Origin: Drosophila miranda | Taxonomy: Eukaryota; Arthropoda; Insecta; Diptera; Drosophilidae | Direction: 5' to 3' | Assembly: GCF_003369915.1 (NCBI RefSeq) | Contig: NC_046677.1 | Location: 19,052,913 to 19,116,912 of the forward strand | Length of the DNA stretch: 64,000 nucleotides | Shown: positions 10,355 through 23,800 of the stretch, piece by piece | How the letters are laid out: each line of letters begins with the position of its first letter | How positions within the stretch are numbered: the first letter of the stretch is position 1 | Translations under genes and position numbers: made by a program | The notes under the pieces: model-generated | Database searches by the model: none | What the model was told of the DNA's origin: nothing | The model's input: the letters and a program-made list of their open reading frames with translations, nothing else

Positions 10355-11313
10355 CTATTCCTCCGTTGCGACAGCTACGATTGGGTCTCTAGGTCCAGAG
10401 GTTGATGGACCTGCGTGCGATGTGCTTCCATCATCATCATAAGGTTGATCAGCGGGAGGATTCCCTTTCTCTGAAGCCATTCTTAGATATATCTCGGTTT
10501 CTTTTTCATTGAGAATTTTAAACGGCTGATTTTTGCCGACAATGGCAATTGTGATATTCTATACAAATTTTCAATAATTATTAATGAAAGATTCTATTAC
10601 ATTATTTATTATAATCTTACCAATTGAGATGCACTCTCATTTTTACTCTGCATTTCGTCTGTGGGCAAGGAGCCATGAATCGCTGATATTCCGTGACATA
10701 TAATTTCATCGTTCGAACAGTTTAAAAATGTGTTCAGATTCCTCTCCAAATATGTACGTGCACTTTGTGAGCGGGACCCAATAGAATTAGCTTTGCAATT
10801 ATAAAAAGTCGCAGACGGTGTGACTTGATATATATGGGGCCCCTTTTCATCATAGCCACCAACAAGAAGGCCCACTCCGTAGGGACGTCGATCGTACCGT
10901 TGAGTGGTCGTTTGCATCTTATTACCAAGATTTGTAATCAAACGGGATACCGGATAAGCCGAGCCGTAAGAATGCTTGTAACTTAAGCACTCAGAACGTA
11001 AGTATCTGCTAATCACACGAGCGTCAGCAGTTATGCCAGCGATGGATATTCCCAAGTGATCATCAATTGGAATAATCTTACGCTGAGAAGCTGACAGCTC
11101 CGACGATGGTTTGCAAAGGGCAACCAAAACAGCAAAATCACGATTTTTTAACCCAACAGTTGCAGTTCCAAGCTTAACCGCTTCCATTGCGTACTCGACT
11201 TGGTGCAGTCGTCCTTGCGGACTCCATACAGTAACATCACTATCATACTGGTTTCGAAACTAAACGAAACAAATTTTAAAAAAAGTTACTTTATTAAACT
11301 TATGGCTTACCAT
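10355..11313 (-). CDS. Prosalpha6: Proteasome 20S subunit alpha6 (PSMA1-type)
   Basis: There are three coding exons on minus: 11311-11313 (the ATG alone), 10621-11259 and 10355-10558. They join in phase to 281 residues; the fly Prosalpha6 (Pros35) is about 279. This non-catalytic alpha-ring subunit of the 20S core helps gate substrate entry. The frame opens MFRNQYDSDVTVWSPQGRL, then QVEYAMEAV (the alpha-subunit signature). It continues with RKIIPIDDHLGISIAG, TTQRYDRRPYGVGLLVGGYD and GPHIYQVTPSA, all diagnostic of this subunit. The C-terminal exon is acidic and proline-rich (PADQPYDDDG ... GPRDP) and ends TEE. Having the start codon alone in exon 1, with the donor directly after ATG, is unusual but the splice sites are good. 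Sequence favours the general subunit over the testis paralogue Prosalpha6T; this is a judgement by eye. No disabling change was seen. Confidence 0.93.
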
Positions 11314-11748
11314 TATTTTCAGAATAGAAGCCGCACAGGATGACAAGTAGTATTTCGGAAAGCTAGATATGGCACGGCACCAATAACAACGACAATAAAC
11401 AATGAACAGAAATAATCGAAAATTTTAAAACAATGAACATTGAACATAAGTTTCGGTTCATGACATTGAGCTCAATTTGGATCGGGTGAATATGTAACAC
11501 AGAAGGAATATTGCTATTTAAAATAGCTCTATCAAAAAATCAAATTTTTCAAAATACAACAAAATTTTGTACAAATTATAACATGTGTAATCAGGTTTTT
11601 GCTTGAGATAATGTTTCATTCCCAAATTGTTCATATCACTTGCGTAAGAACTATCCATACAGTATACTGATTTGAGTTCATACACCAAACATGTAGCAAA
11701 CGAACTTTTTTTATTAGCTCACAGGCCGTTCGACTCCGCCGCGTCATT
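11314..11748. other. Prosalpha6 upstream region
   Basis: This is AT-rich sequence containing the Prosalpha6 promoter and 5' leader. No TATA box or DRE was seen close to the start. The far end carries a GCCGTTCGACTCCGCCGCGTC patch just before the next small frame. Confidence 0.35.
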
Positions 11749-11949
11749 ATGAGCCAGCCAGCGCAGCTTTTCCACACTTGGTCCACAAATTTAATTTCAT
11801 TTGTTTATTTCTCGTTTGCGGATGCGACCGGTTCTGTCATTGAATGGATACATGATTTAAAATTTGATGCTTTCGAACGTGCAAAACAAGGCGGTATACT
11901 CAAACTTGCTCGTAAAAAAAAACCAGGTGCTTTTGAGCACATCAATTAA
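11749..11949 (+). CDS. Small open frame, unrecognised (66 residues)
   Basis: An ATG in a GC-rich leader opens a 66-residue frame ending TAA. The N-terminal half is hydrophobic (SFVYFSFADATGSVIEW). The C-terminal half is basic (KQGGILKLARKKKPGAFEHIN) and looks more like protein than chance. No family was recognised. It could be a short gene, an exon whose partners are lost, or a fragment of a retrocopied gene. The surroundings (about 11950-12400) show no continuing frame. Confidence 0.3.
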   Translation: MSQPAQLFHTWSTNLISFVYFSFADATGSVIEWIHDLKFDAFERAKQGGILKLARKKKPGAFEHIN

Positions 11950-14269
11950 TTCTACCTAGTGCAGCACAGACGATAATGAGCTATTAAGCGGAGTATGAGC
12001 GCTATGAAATAGCAGAAAAACGGAGCAGAAAAAAATACTTTAAAAATGTTATAGCTCAAACAAAACACGCCGACCTAAGCTATCCAGCTGAAAAGTGGTG
12101 TTTCTGGCAATTTTATATAATCGACCAATTTATCTATTCGTCCATAGCGATTGATTGTCCTCACAACTTTCCATGATCTGAAAAATTCAGCAGAATTTTA
12201 ATAATCTGCCTTGTGGAGAACATTGCAAAACAAGATTCAAAATGAATGCAAATGACGATGCAGACAGACCAACTTGGTCGGAACAGCGGAAGTCATCGAG
12301 TCTTTTTTATACGGTTGTCTTGATCATATTCTAGGAACACGAACTATTTAACAGACATTATAGATGCCTACCTTATATCACAGACTGGAAAGCAGAATAA
12401 GAAAAAACCTGACACAAACATTTATAAATTTGCAACGCAGTGTAAATTATATTGCCTTTTTCCAATGTTCCTAATTAATTCTGAAATATCATGTTAACTA
12501 AACGAACTCGAATACATCCAATTCGATAGTATCGATTCCTTTCATCACTAATCTAAATTGCATTTTTAACCAAAACAATATTTTAAAGGTTTAGAAAATG
12601 ATTTATTAAAAATGTAAGTTAAAAATGATGTCAATTAAGGTGTTAATTTAAGCTTTCAATGACGATTAAATCTATTGCTTTCCCTCTTACAAACTTAAGA
12701 ATATTTACAAATTAAAGTTATATTTTTTTACCTTTTGATATTTTCCAAGCCAGCGGTAATACTTACATGCATATGTATGTGCATATACATCATTTCATAG
12801 TATTTTGTGTCAACGTACAGATTTGATCAAAATTGCATTCGTAAAATGTTGACGATTAAAACGCGTTTAAAGCGATTATAGCTGTCTCGAAACACCAAAA
12901 GTATTCATGTTCATACATATGTAAATATCGTAATTCTAATCACCGGGTCCATTAAATGCATCTTCTATTAAAAAATAAAACAACAAGACAGTGTCTTAGT
13001 TTGTGTATAAAGTGTTTCACACACCCATACCTACCGAAAAGATGTACATATGTATATGCATACATATGTATACACACATACAAAAACTAAAATTTAGTTT
13101 TTGTATATCTTTTCTATTGTGCTCATAAGCATAGTTCCTGTATAGGTTCCTTTTATTATCATTTATTTTTTTTTTTTACTGCGAAAATATAATTATCAGG
13201 CAGGCTCTAGCTTTCACTTTCGCAAACATTTTCCGATTTACTTTTAAAAACGCTAAAATTTGTGCACCCTTTTTTCCAAAAAGCAAACATTCTCCTTGCC
13301 GAAATGAAAAGTCAACGGCTTTTTTTAATACAGCTAAACGAATCTTAATTGCTAATAAAAACCAATTTGTATGCATCAACGTAAATTTGATACCATTACT
13401 AGGGCAATATAGCTTGTCTCTTTTATAAATAATTTTTTCTTAACCCAACTTCAAGTTTGGCTCGTAAATAATTGGTTAGGGCAACAACCGTTTCGTTTTC
13501 GTAAGAACAGCTGACGCTGTCCGATTTGGTGATCGGAACGCTGGCAAGAAATATTTTGTATCACGCTGTATATTTTGAAACAACCAGGTCAACGGTTTTT
13601 GTTTGCTAAAATCGATGAGAAAATGAAACATATCGATGACGAAAATTTGAGAAATCGGGAGCACCTAAAAACGAAAACGAAACGTTTTGGCTAGTAAGTA
13701 AAGTAAGTGAAAACCAGAGCCTGCCTAAATACCCTAAAATATCTAAATTGCTTATATCAAAGCGGCAGTGGCAGAATAGGTGCTTAGGACAATCGAAGAA
13801 AATATCTCAGTTAAAGCCAAGAGAATTGGTACGCCATCCGCAATCCAATTTTTTGTCGAACACAACAAATTCGACGAACATGTGCGCCTGTGGATGGCTT
13901 GCTTAAAGCACATGGAATGTAGGCATTAGAAAACCGTCACTTATTTACGAGTTCTTTAATGAATTTAATAATGTACTGGTCCCATTTTGCTGACATTAAC
14001 CTCATAGATCAGAATCTACTCGAATAATTTAGGTCTCATAGATCCTGGTTCTTGAATAGTTAAGGAGACAATGGACGTAGTGTTCCTCGCAGCGAATTTC
14101 TTTTGTTTCCCAACTCATCGAAGAACCAACTCATTGGTGTCATGACGTAGTGAACTTCATGTTTAGAGGGCGGTATTGGGTTTCTTCTCCTTTTCTTTAT
14201 TGTTTTTTTATTGTTTAAGTTCTAACTTCGCTTCCACCAACTTAACCTAACTATCACCAACGCTGAATG
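11950..14269. other. Intergenic, AT-rich
   Basis: No gene is supported. Palindromic ACATATGTA/TATACACAT runs occur at about 12765-12795 and 13040-13085. A short frame near 13815-13925 (with FVEHNKFDEHVRLWMACLKH) looks coding-like but is closed on both sides and unrecognised. Open frames on minus at 13176-13664 lack domains. Confidence 0.35.
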
Positions 14270-14503
14270 TTAGTCGGCACTCGATTTGAGACCATTTAGA
14301 CCGTGAGAGTTTTGGAAGTTTGGAAGATCGCAAAGCGCTTGAGGGTATTTGCCCGAAAAGATGATTTCATTCTCGCCTGCGTAGGCCACCCGCTTGCAAT
14401 CTATTTTTGCCTTAAGACTGGAGATTAGCACTCTCAATATTGAAGATACTGGATTACTTAAGATAATTATTACATCCACAAGTAAAAACAGGTCGAAAGA
14501 CAT
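14270..14503 (-). mobile_element. LINE reverse transcriptase fragment
   Basis: The minus frame contains CKRVAYAGENEIIFSGKYPQ followed by ALCDL. This corresponds to the RT active-site region (usually YADD) and the next conserved block of R1/LOA-type LINEs. The catalytic aspartates are replaced, so the copy is dead. It lies just upstream of the LIM gene. Confidence 0.55.
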
Positions 14504-14813
14504 TCAGTGTGTCTTCCTATGAAAAACTTGATGCCGTGTTTTAGTCACAATCAGGTGTTTCCTCCATTTCTCTCGGTCTCTCTCTATTTCCCTCATCAAG
14601 TTAGATGATACCCTTTAACTGCTTTTATACCTGGAGAGTACACCAACTCTAGTCGTATGCTTTTTATTCAGTTTCCTAATGGATAGGTAATAGTACCATT
14701 TATTCAGACAGCATTTATTTAATATATATATTCTTTTCTTACATATTTGCAGGTTAAAACTATAAACAGGATATATGACCCTAACAATATAAGTCATTAA
14801 AGTACTTTTTGCA
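14504..14813 (+). promoter_or_regulatory. Upstream/5' leader region of the LIM-only gene
   Basis: A pyrimidine-rich stretch and a clear acceptor (CATATTTGCAG, ending at about 14753) precede the start codon by 60 bases. The coding exon therefore probably begins with leader sequence spliced to an upstream non-coding exon. Confidence 0.45.
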
Positions 14814-17800
14814 ATGAATGCATCGTTCCATTCATATAGAGATTTACTAGTGGCACATCCCCAAGATTCCTCAAGTCCGGAAAATTTTGCTCCCGTAGTT
14901 ATTGGTTATAGAAATACTGCCAACAATAAGGATATTGTCGAGACCAGCTCAAATATTTCTTCGTCTCATTTATCGTTCATGGACGAATCGTCAAACGATT
15001 TCAATAATCATCAGTTAATTCATCCTAACTCTCTAATTAAAGTGTGTGGTGGTTGTGGAGGTAAGATATTAAATAAATCAAATATGTTGAGTTTAGTTTT
15101 AATTATTTCGGATAGACACAAACTTTTTCTTATTCTTAAGCTATTACAATACTTGGATTCGTTAACAGAATATATAGTAAATACGTATATCAAGCTATAA
15201 TGTAATTATTGTATAATACCACTGTACAACAGTGATTTTTTAATTTGCACGAGACATACATTTGTTGTAAGAGGTTGCTGAACACATCCTCATACCTCAA
15301 ATTTGCAATATATCACAAAAATCCTTTTTTAAAATTAAAAAAAACCGTGATAGGGTGAAAATATCAGTTGTAAACTGTAAAGAGAATGACATTTCATACG
15401 AATTTTTATTCGTGTATTAAAAAAAGTCGAAGCTTTGTCATTCACTAGACAATTTTTTTTGTATTCTCAACAAAAACAGGCACATGCCATACCAAAAAAA
15501 GTGGCAACGGCAATGGAAAACAGTGGGTTAGGCAAGGTTAGGTAGAGCTTAGGTAATAGACACTCACAGAGAAAATAACTGTCGTTTGTCTGCCCTCCAC
15601 AATCAGTTAACGATTTTAACTAAAGCCTCCTGTAGAAGTAAAAATACTGGCTAATTCGGGTACTTAATATTACAAAATTTTGGTAATTCAAGTAAAAATC
15701 TTGTAAAAGCGGTATCTGGGGAGAACGAGAAAGAGGGAGAAAGGAGGTTCTGGTGCAGGAAGGGAAGGAAATGTATTTGCAGAACTTGTGGGAAAGTAAT
15801 GCTTATCTGGGTTGGACTGCACCGATGGTTTGCTCCCATTACCTGTTTGCATTTACTTCGAAAATTTCTTGTGTGAGAAGCTGCAAGTAGCCAACGCTCG
15901 CTTCCTGTCTGCTAGCAGATATTTGGTGGTGCTCTGTCTTGTCAGTTTGTCGGCGGCATCGGCCATCGATGTCCCTTTGTACTTTGTACTCATATTATGA
16001 AGTGGTCTAACTGCACTGCGGTCTCTTTAAGAGACCTGCAACAGTCTTTTACGGTCGTTGATTGCGACGATATTGAGCCTAGTGGTTTGTCTGCGTGGCT
16101 ATCTGAGAAGACCCACATTAAATGCCCGTCTAGAGAGAGTTTGCAGATGCCCTCCGGCAACTTCCGCTTTGAATATTCCGAGTGAGTGATCCACTGCAGT
16201 GACCAGGCAGCCTGATGTTAAGCTCGTCACAGTAGGTTCGCTTCGTTTCCTAACTGGGATGGATACCTGGAAAGGCGTCGAGAGCTATTTACTGAGGATA
16301 CCGTAATCTGTTTTCTCTGGTTATTGAAGGAGTGTCGTCAAAATTCCTGAATGCCTAAACGCGAATAGTTTTTAATGCTTGGTTTCTCTCACTTTGAAAG
16401 CGGAAAGTGTTGACACATTTCTTCTCCTTAAGTATACTGGAAGATGGTGCAGCATTGTGTCCAGGGCATCGCCTGGGTTAGTACATAGCCCGCCAGTTAT
16501 ACGTAGCTCTGCAATACCCTGTACTCAGCTTAGCTTGTTAAGACAAGTCTTATCAAGGACTGGCCCTCTCCTTGCGCATGGACATAGTCGATGAGCTTCT
16601 CAACCAGTGCCTGCGGAAAGGAGTATTTCGTAAGAGGTGGAAGATGCTGTTTCTCATTCCCTAACCGGGTAAGCTGTCGGGGGAGCACCCTTCTATTATG
16701 CCTGATCGACAGAGCGAGTAAACCTCTTGAAAAAGTAAAATGATTACGTTGGGAAAGGGCGTGCGACTTCTCACCTTACCAATATGGTTTTCGCAAGTTT
16801 AGATGGTAGTATGGTAGTGGAAATTGCTTCACATGCAATTGCCAGCACTCTGTGCAAGGGCGGCGAGAAAAGTACTGCGTGATGGTTCCGCTGAACATTA
16901 GGAATGCGTTCAAAACAGCTAGGTGAAACTGGTAACCACCCAGGTATGAAGTCAGGTATAAACTTCAAAGTGGAAAAAATAGTGAAATTTAAGAGAGCGG
17001 TGAGTTCTTTGTTGTCATGATTGACACAAGGCTCTGTTTCCAAAAGCACTTGGCTTTTATAAGCGCGATGGTTCAGCAGCAGTGCCCTCTCAAGATGCAC
17101 ACGGCGTGCAATCAGCAAAGCCTAAGTGGTAATATGGCTCGAATACGGCCACCCAAAGACGTTGGACTCTCAAACTCATCCCAACCATCGACACGTGGGT
17201 TGAAAGTGATCGCATAGTCTATTTTGTAAACATGTATATATTAGCCTTGATCTTGGAGAGTCAGGTTGGTCATGGTGATGGAGCAGATCCTCACTGACTG
17301 TCTCCGAGGGCAGCGATCTCCGGTTACCTGCTTGTCGAGTCGGACTTATAGGAGACTAGGATAAACTTTTCGTACCCATAATACATCACACCACCTGTCT
17401 TTCCAAGCAGGTCTACCAACTCGTCGTTAATGACGAGGATCACATGACGCCTCTGTCTAGCTACCTTCTAAACGTTGGCCATATTCCAATTTTCTGTAAG
17501 AAGACCTTCAGAATTCTGATAATCTTCTATGGTAGGACCTCGCCTCGACTCGATCCCTTGCGCAGGTGCCAGAAAACACTGGATCGTCGTTAGCTACGAT
17601 GTAGGTCGTACGACTCTTGTCCTTTGGCTTATTTTTCGGTTCAGAAGCGCCGCCTGCCCGGTAACCTGATGCCCCCTCATGGATTGGCCCAATAGGCTTT
17701 TCGGATCCCCGCAGCGCTTAATGCCTCGAACGCCTTAGTCTCCCTCCCCGTCATTTTTTGCACTAGTTCTCCAAATGCAGAGATAGAGAGAAGGTCTTGT

Positions 17801-20800
17801 CGCTCCGGCACTTTAAGATGGGTACTCCCATGAGTAGGGAGGGAAGGGTTAGTCACCCGAGGAATAGTCCGATCGCCCCGGCAATCATATCTCGGCATAT
17901 GACGGTGTCACTTTTGACGGTTCGTCCGTGATCGCTCTGTAGGGCAAGGGTGCACAGCTGCATCGGGTCTGGGAAATCCCTAAGCCGAAGCCTCTTTACC
18001 CCTGTCCAAGTGTACAGGTATGGCGGGCAAACCCGTTATCCTTTAGTGCCCCTGTAACACTCGATGGCTGACCGCAAAAGTCCGCCAATGTCTAAGTTCC
18101 GCTTGTATAAAAACGGAGCTGCGTACCTTGCCAATTTTCTAATTATATATATGAAACTCTGTATGAAAAATGTTATAATTATAATGGTATGTAAATTTCG
18201 GCTATCCGAATGTGCGTATGTTTCCGGACTTTACAAGATTATACTAACATTTGGTTTTCTTATTTATTCATAGATAAAATAAGTGATAGATATCTTTTAT
18301 ATGCTTTAGACAGATATTGGCACAATGGTTGCCTAAAATGTCATTGCTGCGGAGCCATGTTAGCCGAAGTCGGTTCCAGCTGTTTTACACGAAGAGGTTT
18401 GATACTCTGTAAAAAAGACTACTCCAGGTAAATGTTTAACTTAATATATTAAAAAACATAATGCTTAATTATATTTTTATTACTGACATAAAAAAAATAA
18501 ATATAAATACAAAACATGAGTTGTCCCTTTTTTTTTGCGGAAGATTTAAAAAAGCCCTGCGCATCTATCGGCGAGTTGTCACTACACTAAAGAAAGGTAT
18601 TAATACGTTTACAAGTTAGCCTATAGAAAAGCGTTGGATGAATTCAAAAATGTTCTGATATTAGTGCTAATTTGACAAAATGTAGCGGCACAAATCGCGA
18701 GCGTGACAACGATGCTTTCTAAGTTGATAGAATAACAATTCTTTTTAAATAGAGTTTCTAGTAAATAAAAGTTTCGTGTCACGGTGTTTGTGTATCAACT
18801 TCTCCGAATCGGCTCGACCGCACTCAAATGAAAGCGAGTAGAATCTCGATAGAACAAAGAAATGGGGTTTACTCTTTCGTTTCAACCCGTGATTCCGGGT
18901 TCCTGACTCAAGAATTACAAGAAGGAAATGAGGCACAACGAAAATCGTGGAGGAACTTCTGCTCTATCACCGCAATATGCTATTAGAAAATCGAAAGTTA
19001 ATTCCGGTAATAACAATAACATGCAGGCACAAAAGTTATGCAGACTGGATTAGATCGCTACTTTCAAATAAAGAACGAAAACTCAGCCCGCAAACTAACG
19101 GGGCAATAAATTAAAAATAAAATAAATAAAGCCCAAGCAACACCAAAGGGTTTTCGTTGCTGGCTAATAATGCAAACGATCAGCTGGAGAAATCACTCCA
19201 AAGAAGCCATTCATTCATCCAGGTAAAGAGATCCAGCACGCCAATGAACAAAGTTGTGGAACTTATTCAAAATAAAAACATTCATGTGTTACCTCTTATT
19301 AAAGGGAATATACATACATGAAATATACATCCAATAGCAGAAGGCAATTTTAAATATCTAAATGAGCAAGATCTTGCAGATACATAAACGCAATGGGGAT
19401 AGATCCAGGGGATAGATCCAGTATAGATCTAGATCTAGAAACTGCGGCGGAAACCACACAGCGAACTGTACCCTCTCTGCAGTTTACAAGGAATTGAAGT
19501 GAAGGAGAATCGCCTTCTGATTTAGAAGAATTACCAAAAGGCCCGAGAAAAGCTTGTTCTGAGAGAAAAAACCTATTGGCAGCTTTGGCAGGACGTTTAC
19601 CCGATTACGATTCTGACGGGCCCCAGTTCCTGCGAGTTTGTGAAAGGGCTTGATCTTCGGTGAAAACTATCCATATAACTCCCCAAAACACTGGAAAATG
19701 TGCGCATGAGAGGATTGTTCAATGAAATGCAGATAGAACGATAGAAGAGCTTGGCTTAAACCAACACATGTGGAAATGCTGACGTTCCTCAATAAAGACA
19801 AGTTCACTTTAAAAGTGTGGATCTCCAAATAATCTTCACTTTCACTTTGGAAGCTTATTATATTGTAAGTTAACCGGTTTTTCAAGCTCTATAACAGAGT
19901 CTGCAGATTCAAAGAGAATAAGATTTTGCAGAGCGAATAGAGCAACAATAACAAAGATAGAGACGTGAAGCGGCCGACAATTCTAGCAGAGAGAGGAGAA
20001 AGCCATGTCTCAGCATTGTATTATAAAAATACAAGCTCATGTATTCCGATAACGGCGCGTGCTTAAGAACATCTAGCCGAGGTTCCGAGCTTAAGAAGGT
20101 AATTAATCGCAGCTCATCATGAACATCAGGACGAACCATCTCTTACTGAGCACGTTGGATGAGAAGTCCAGTCGACAGGTCTGACCAGACCCACTAATTA
20201 GCTTCACCACACTAGTTTATGGCGGTGACGACATAGTGATGGTAGATTTCAGACATACTTTCAGCTGATAAAAACAAACATGCTTGATCGATCAAACAAA
20301 GCTGAGCTCATCATGGTGAGCCTTCAAAGTTTCAGCAGTTCTTATACCGGTTCAGTGTCTTTGTTCTTTCGGAGCGCTTACTTAAGGCACATATGTTACT
20401 TAGCCGATTAATGGAATAGACTAAATAATTTTCTTTAGGAAATTTCATTTGTTTAATCAATGTACGAATGAATATGGATAAAATTCATTTTAGGATTTGT
20501 TTGTTTGCCGACCTGTTTCCATCCCAAAAGATCCACAAGGCTTTGTCGTGCTTAGGGTATTGCTTCCATGCTCGCCAAGACACTTCTGGAACTGACCACG
20601 GACGACTACATGGACCTTATTGCCGCTTGGCTGTCTACGAATAATTTGACCACATCATGTGCTCGTTCCGTTAGCTGAGCAGATCTCTGCAGATGGCGAA
20701 AACTTCCGCCTAAAATTACGTGCACTGATCCGGTAGCTCATTTTCAAGACTTATCTCAGCGTCTGTACAGTACTCCTACTCCTCCGTCCATCTTGGAACC

Positions 20801-23800
20801 GTCTTGTTGAGGTGGCTAATCCTATTTTCCAGTCGTCAGGTTCAATAAATGAGGTAGTTTTGACATCGAGGCAAGTTTGGGGTATCATGTAGAGAGTAAA
20901 ACTGATCAGGCCCCTGTCAATTAACCTATGTCCGACTCCTTTTAGCGGCATGTTTCCTGATGCAATTAGGCGTTGTGCTGCCCTTCCTGCAGTCAGAACG
21001 AGTATGTTTTCGAGTGCTTTTGTTGGGGTTGACCTCAGCACCCTTGTGATGCAGAGCAGATCATGTCGCTGATGTATTTCCATAAGCTTATTGGACTTAT
21101 TTTCAGTAACTTTCCACCACACTAAAACGTCATACAGCAGAGTTAGTCGCACCACCGAGTTAAAGATCCAGTGCATAATAGCAGGTGACAGGCCCCATGT
21201 GCTGCTAGCATCCTTTTGAAGAGAGGATGAGGTCCGTCTTTTTGCGTTAATACGCCGTCTTTTTTGTAAAACTCTTTATTTATTTATTCTTATCCGCCAA
21301 CGGAATATAAATCCTTATCTGGCTAGACTTACTTATTTATAACTTAAGATATTATCAGAAAATAACAAGAATTAATTATGGTAAAGGAAGAGGTCTCCAA
21401 GCAACCGACTGACGGCTCCCTTCCCCTGGAAAAAGTCAAAACGCATCCCAGCTGGCAGCGCATTGTACTGTCGAAGCGCCCTACAAATGAGCTCATTAAA
21501 GCCATAATTGGTCTTTGGATAGAATAAGCATGCTGAAATATTCCGTCTAGTCCAGACCCGTGAAGGAGTCTATGGTGCAGTGGATTCTCTTAGAGGTTAT
21601 CAGATCTGTGGGAGGTGTTGTTCCTTGGTTGCTAGATCCTGATGGGAAGGTCCCATCCTGGAAGTGAGATTCCGTTAGTGCCAGTTTCTTCAGTACTATC
21701 AGTCTGCGGAGTTTCAGGGACTTACTCGATGTTGGATCATAAGTTCCTCGACGTGTTTCGTTGTGCCTTACGTACTTCTTTCTTGTTACTCTTCAGTAGA
21801 ACTTTGCATTAATAATAACCTAGGTCGCTTGTTTGGTGATCTTAATGCATTCCTTAAGATTATTTTGTTATAAAGATAAGGACGTCTCTATATCCTCCGA
21901 GGATATCACTACGCCCGCCGCGAGTTTTGAAGTAACCCAGTTTGTATTCAGGCGGTTTCTATAGACAGTTATATTCGGAGAGCGTTTTGAATTCGCACTT
22001 GAACTGTGAACTTATAATGCAAGAAGACTCTCCTGACGAGGACTCTCCAGCTACTTAGCCAAGTACTCTATCCTGCCTGCTACGAGTGTTAGATCTAGTA
22101 AGTTAGACGAGGTAGGACTTACGAAGGTATATTCCTCCCCCACGTTTGATAATCCTAGTTAGTTAGTGACTCAACTCTGTCGTTGATATCGGAGCTGTCC
22201 GTACCAAAGAGAAGTAGCTGGCTTCAGGCACCAGGCTCTTTATTGTTTCAAGTGGTACGGGTCCGCGTGTGCCATATAGCAAGAAGCTACCTGAAGGTGC
22301 TTTTCCACACTTTCTACTGCCACGTTCGCCTTTAGTATAGACGGGGTTAGATCCCTGTGCACCACTTCCAGTTTGGCATTATCGGAAGAGCGTTGCCTCT
22401 CCTTGTTGACGTATTCGCCGTTCGACACCCCCATTTGGGTCATTTGTTTGTAATTCAGTCGACACTCCTCTAGCTTGGCTTTCTTCTCTTGGGAATTATT
22501 CGCCTTTCCTTGGAGACGGATCTGCATATTGAGGACCGCCTTTTATTGAGCTTTAGCCTTCATACCCTCCCTGAAACGCTTTAGCCCTTCCCTACGCAGG
22601 GAGCTAGTACCTGGTACAGGCGAGCGGTGAGGGCTCTCTTTCTCCGTCTTGCTGACCGAGAGCACGCGCTCCAAATCTGAGTCTGTCTCAACAACGGGAG
22701 TGAGTCAGTAGCCATGGCCTGCTCCCTCCACGTCAGAGGTGGCCTCCCAAGCCAACCAACTGATCACCTGTTTTTTCGAAAACTGGTCAACTGGACAGGC
22801 TGCAACTTTTTCGATAGACAAAAGGAGAAAGATCAATTCTGAGTGGCAATTAACCATTTAATTGGCACAACCAATTAAACCATCCTTAACCATAGTTTCT
22901 AAATGGGTATTAATTTTCTTGAGGAATATTTCCAAATCTAATAAACTATTTTTAACCATCAACGTACGTTTTTTCGATAGCTACGCCGGAAACTTAATTA
23001 GCAGCCTATGTACTTGAAGTATTCTAACTGAAGAAAAAAGGAAAACAATTGCTATTGACGATTGTATTCTGAAATTATAGCGATATATTTTGTTGTTTTA
23101 GTACGATATCTTTTGTATTGTAGAGCTTTTTCAATTTATAAATTGAAATCTTTTTTGCAGTATGTTCGGATGCTCTGGAGTATGTTCCGGATGTGGCGAA
23201 ACAATTCCTCCAAGTGAATTGGTAGCAAAAGCGCTTACTGGAATAAATAATATTGATATACAAAGTCAACAAAAACAAATAATTAACTGTGTATTTCATC
23301 TAAGGTGCTTTAGTTGTGCAAAGTGTGGCTCAAGTCTACGCCCTGGTGATAGGTATGTATGTCTATATTTTACATTTTACAAGAATTTGATTATAATGGG
23401 GGTTTAGCCCCAACTCACTTCGCTCGTGCGCCAAAAACCCGTCCCCCTTGCTCAAGTAACAAAGAAAAATACCATAGATAGAAGCTTGGCCGATTAAAAA
23501 GTGGCATGGAGTGAGCACCTCCTCGTCGTTGGGATCTGTGCTAACCTCTGCCATGATGTCACCGTCCTGCATATGATAAATTGATCAGGCAGGGCCTCCT
23601 TAATGGCTTCTGGTGCGACGTTGTTCTTCGATGTCGAGAAAGTTGTACAGAAGAACTCTTTGAGATGCAGAGATTGTCGTTTCTGTGGATTTTCCTTTCC
23701 GATAGGCATGTTGTGCCCTGGCAGTATCTGAGGATTTATTGGTGACTTCAGTTGTTACCCGACTTGACCGTCAATGATTTAGAGAAGAAAGGACGATACA

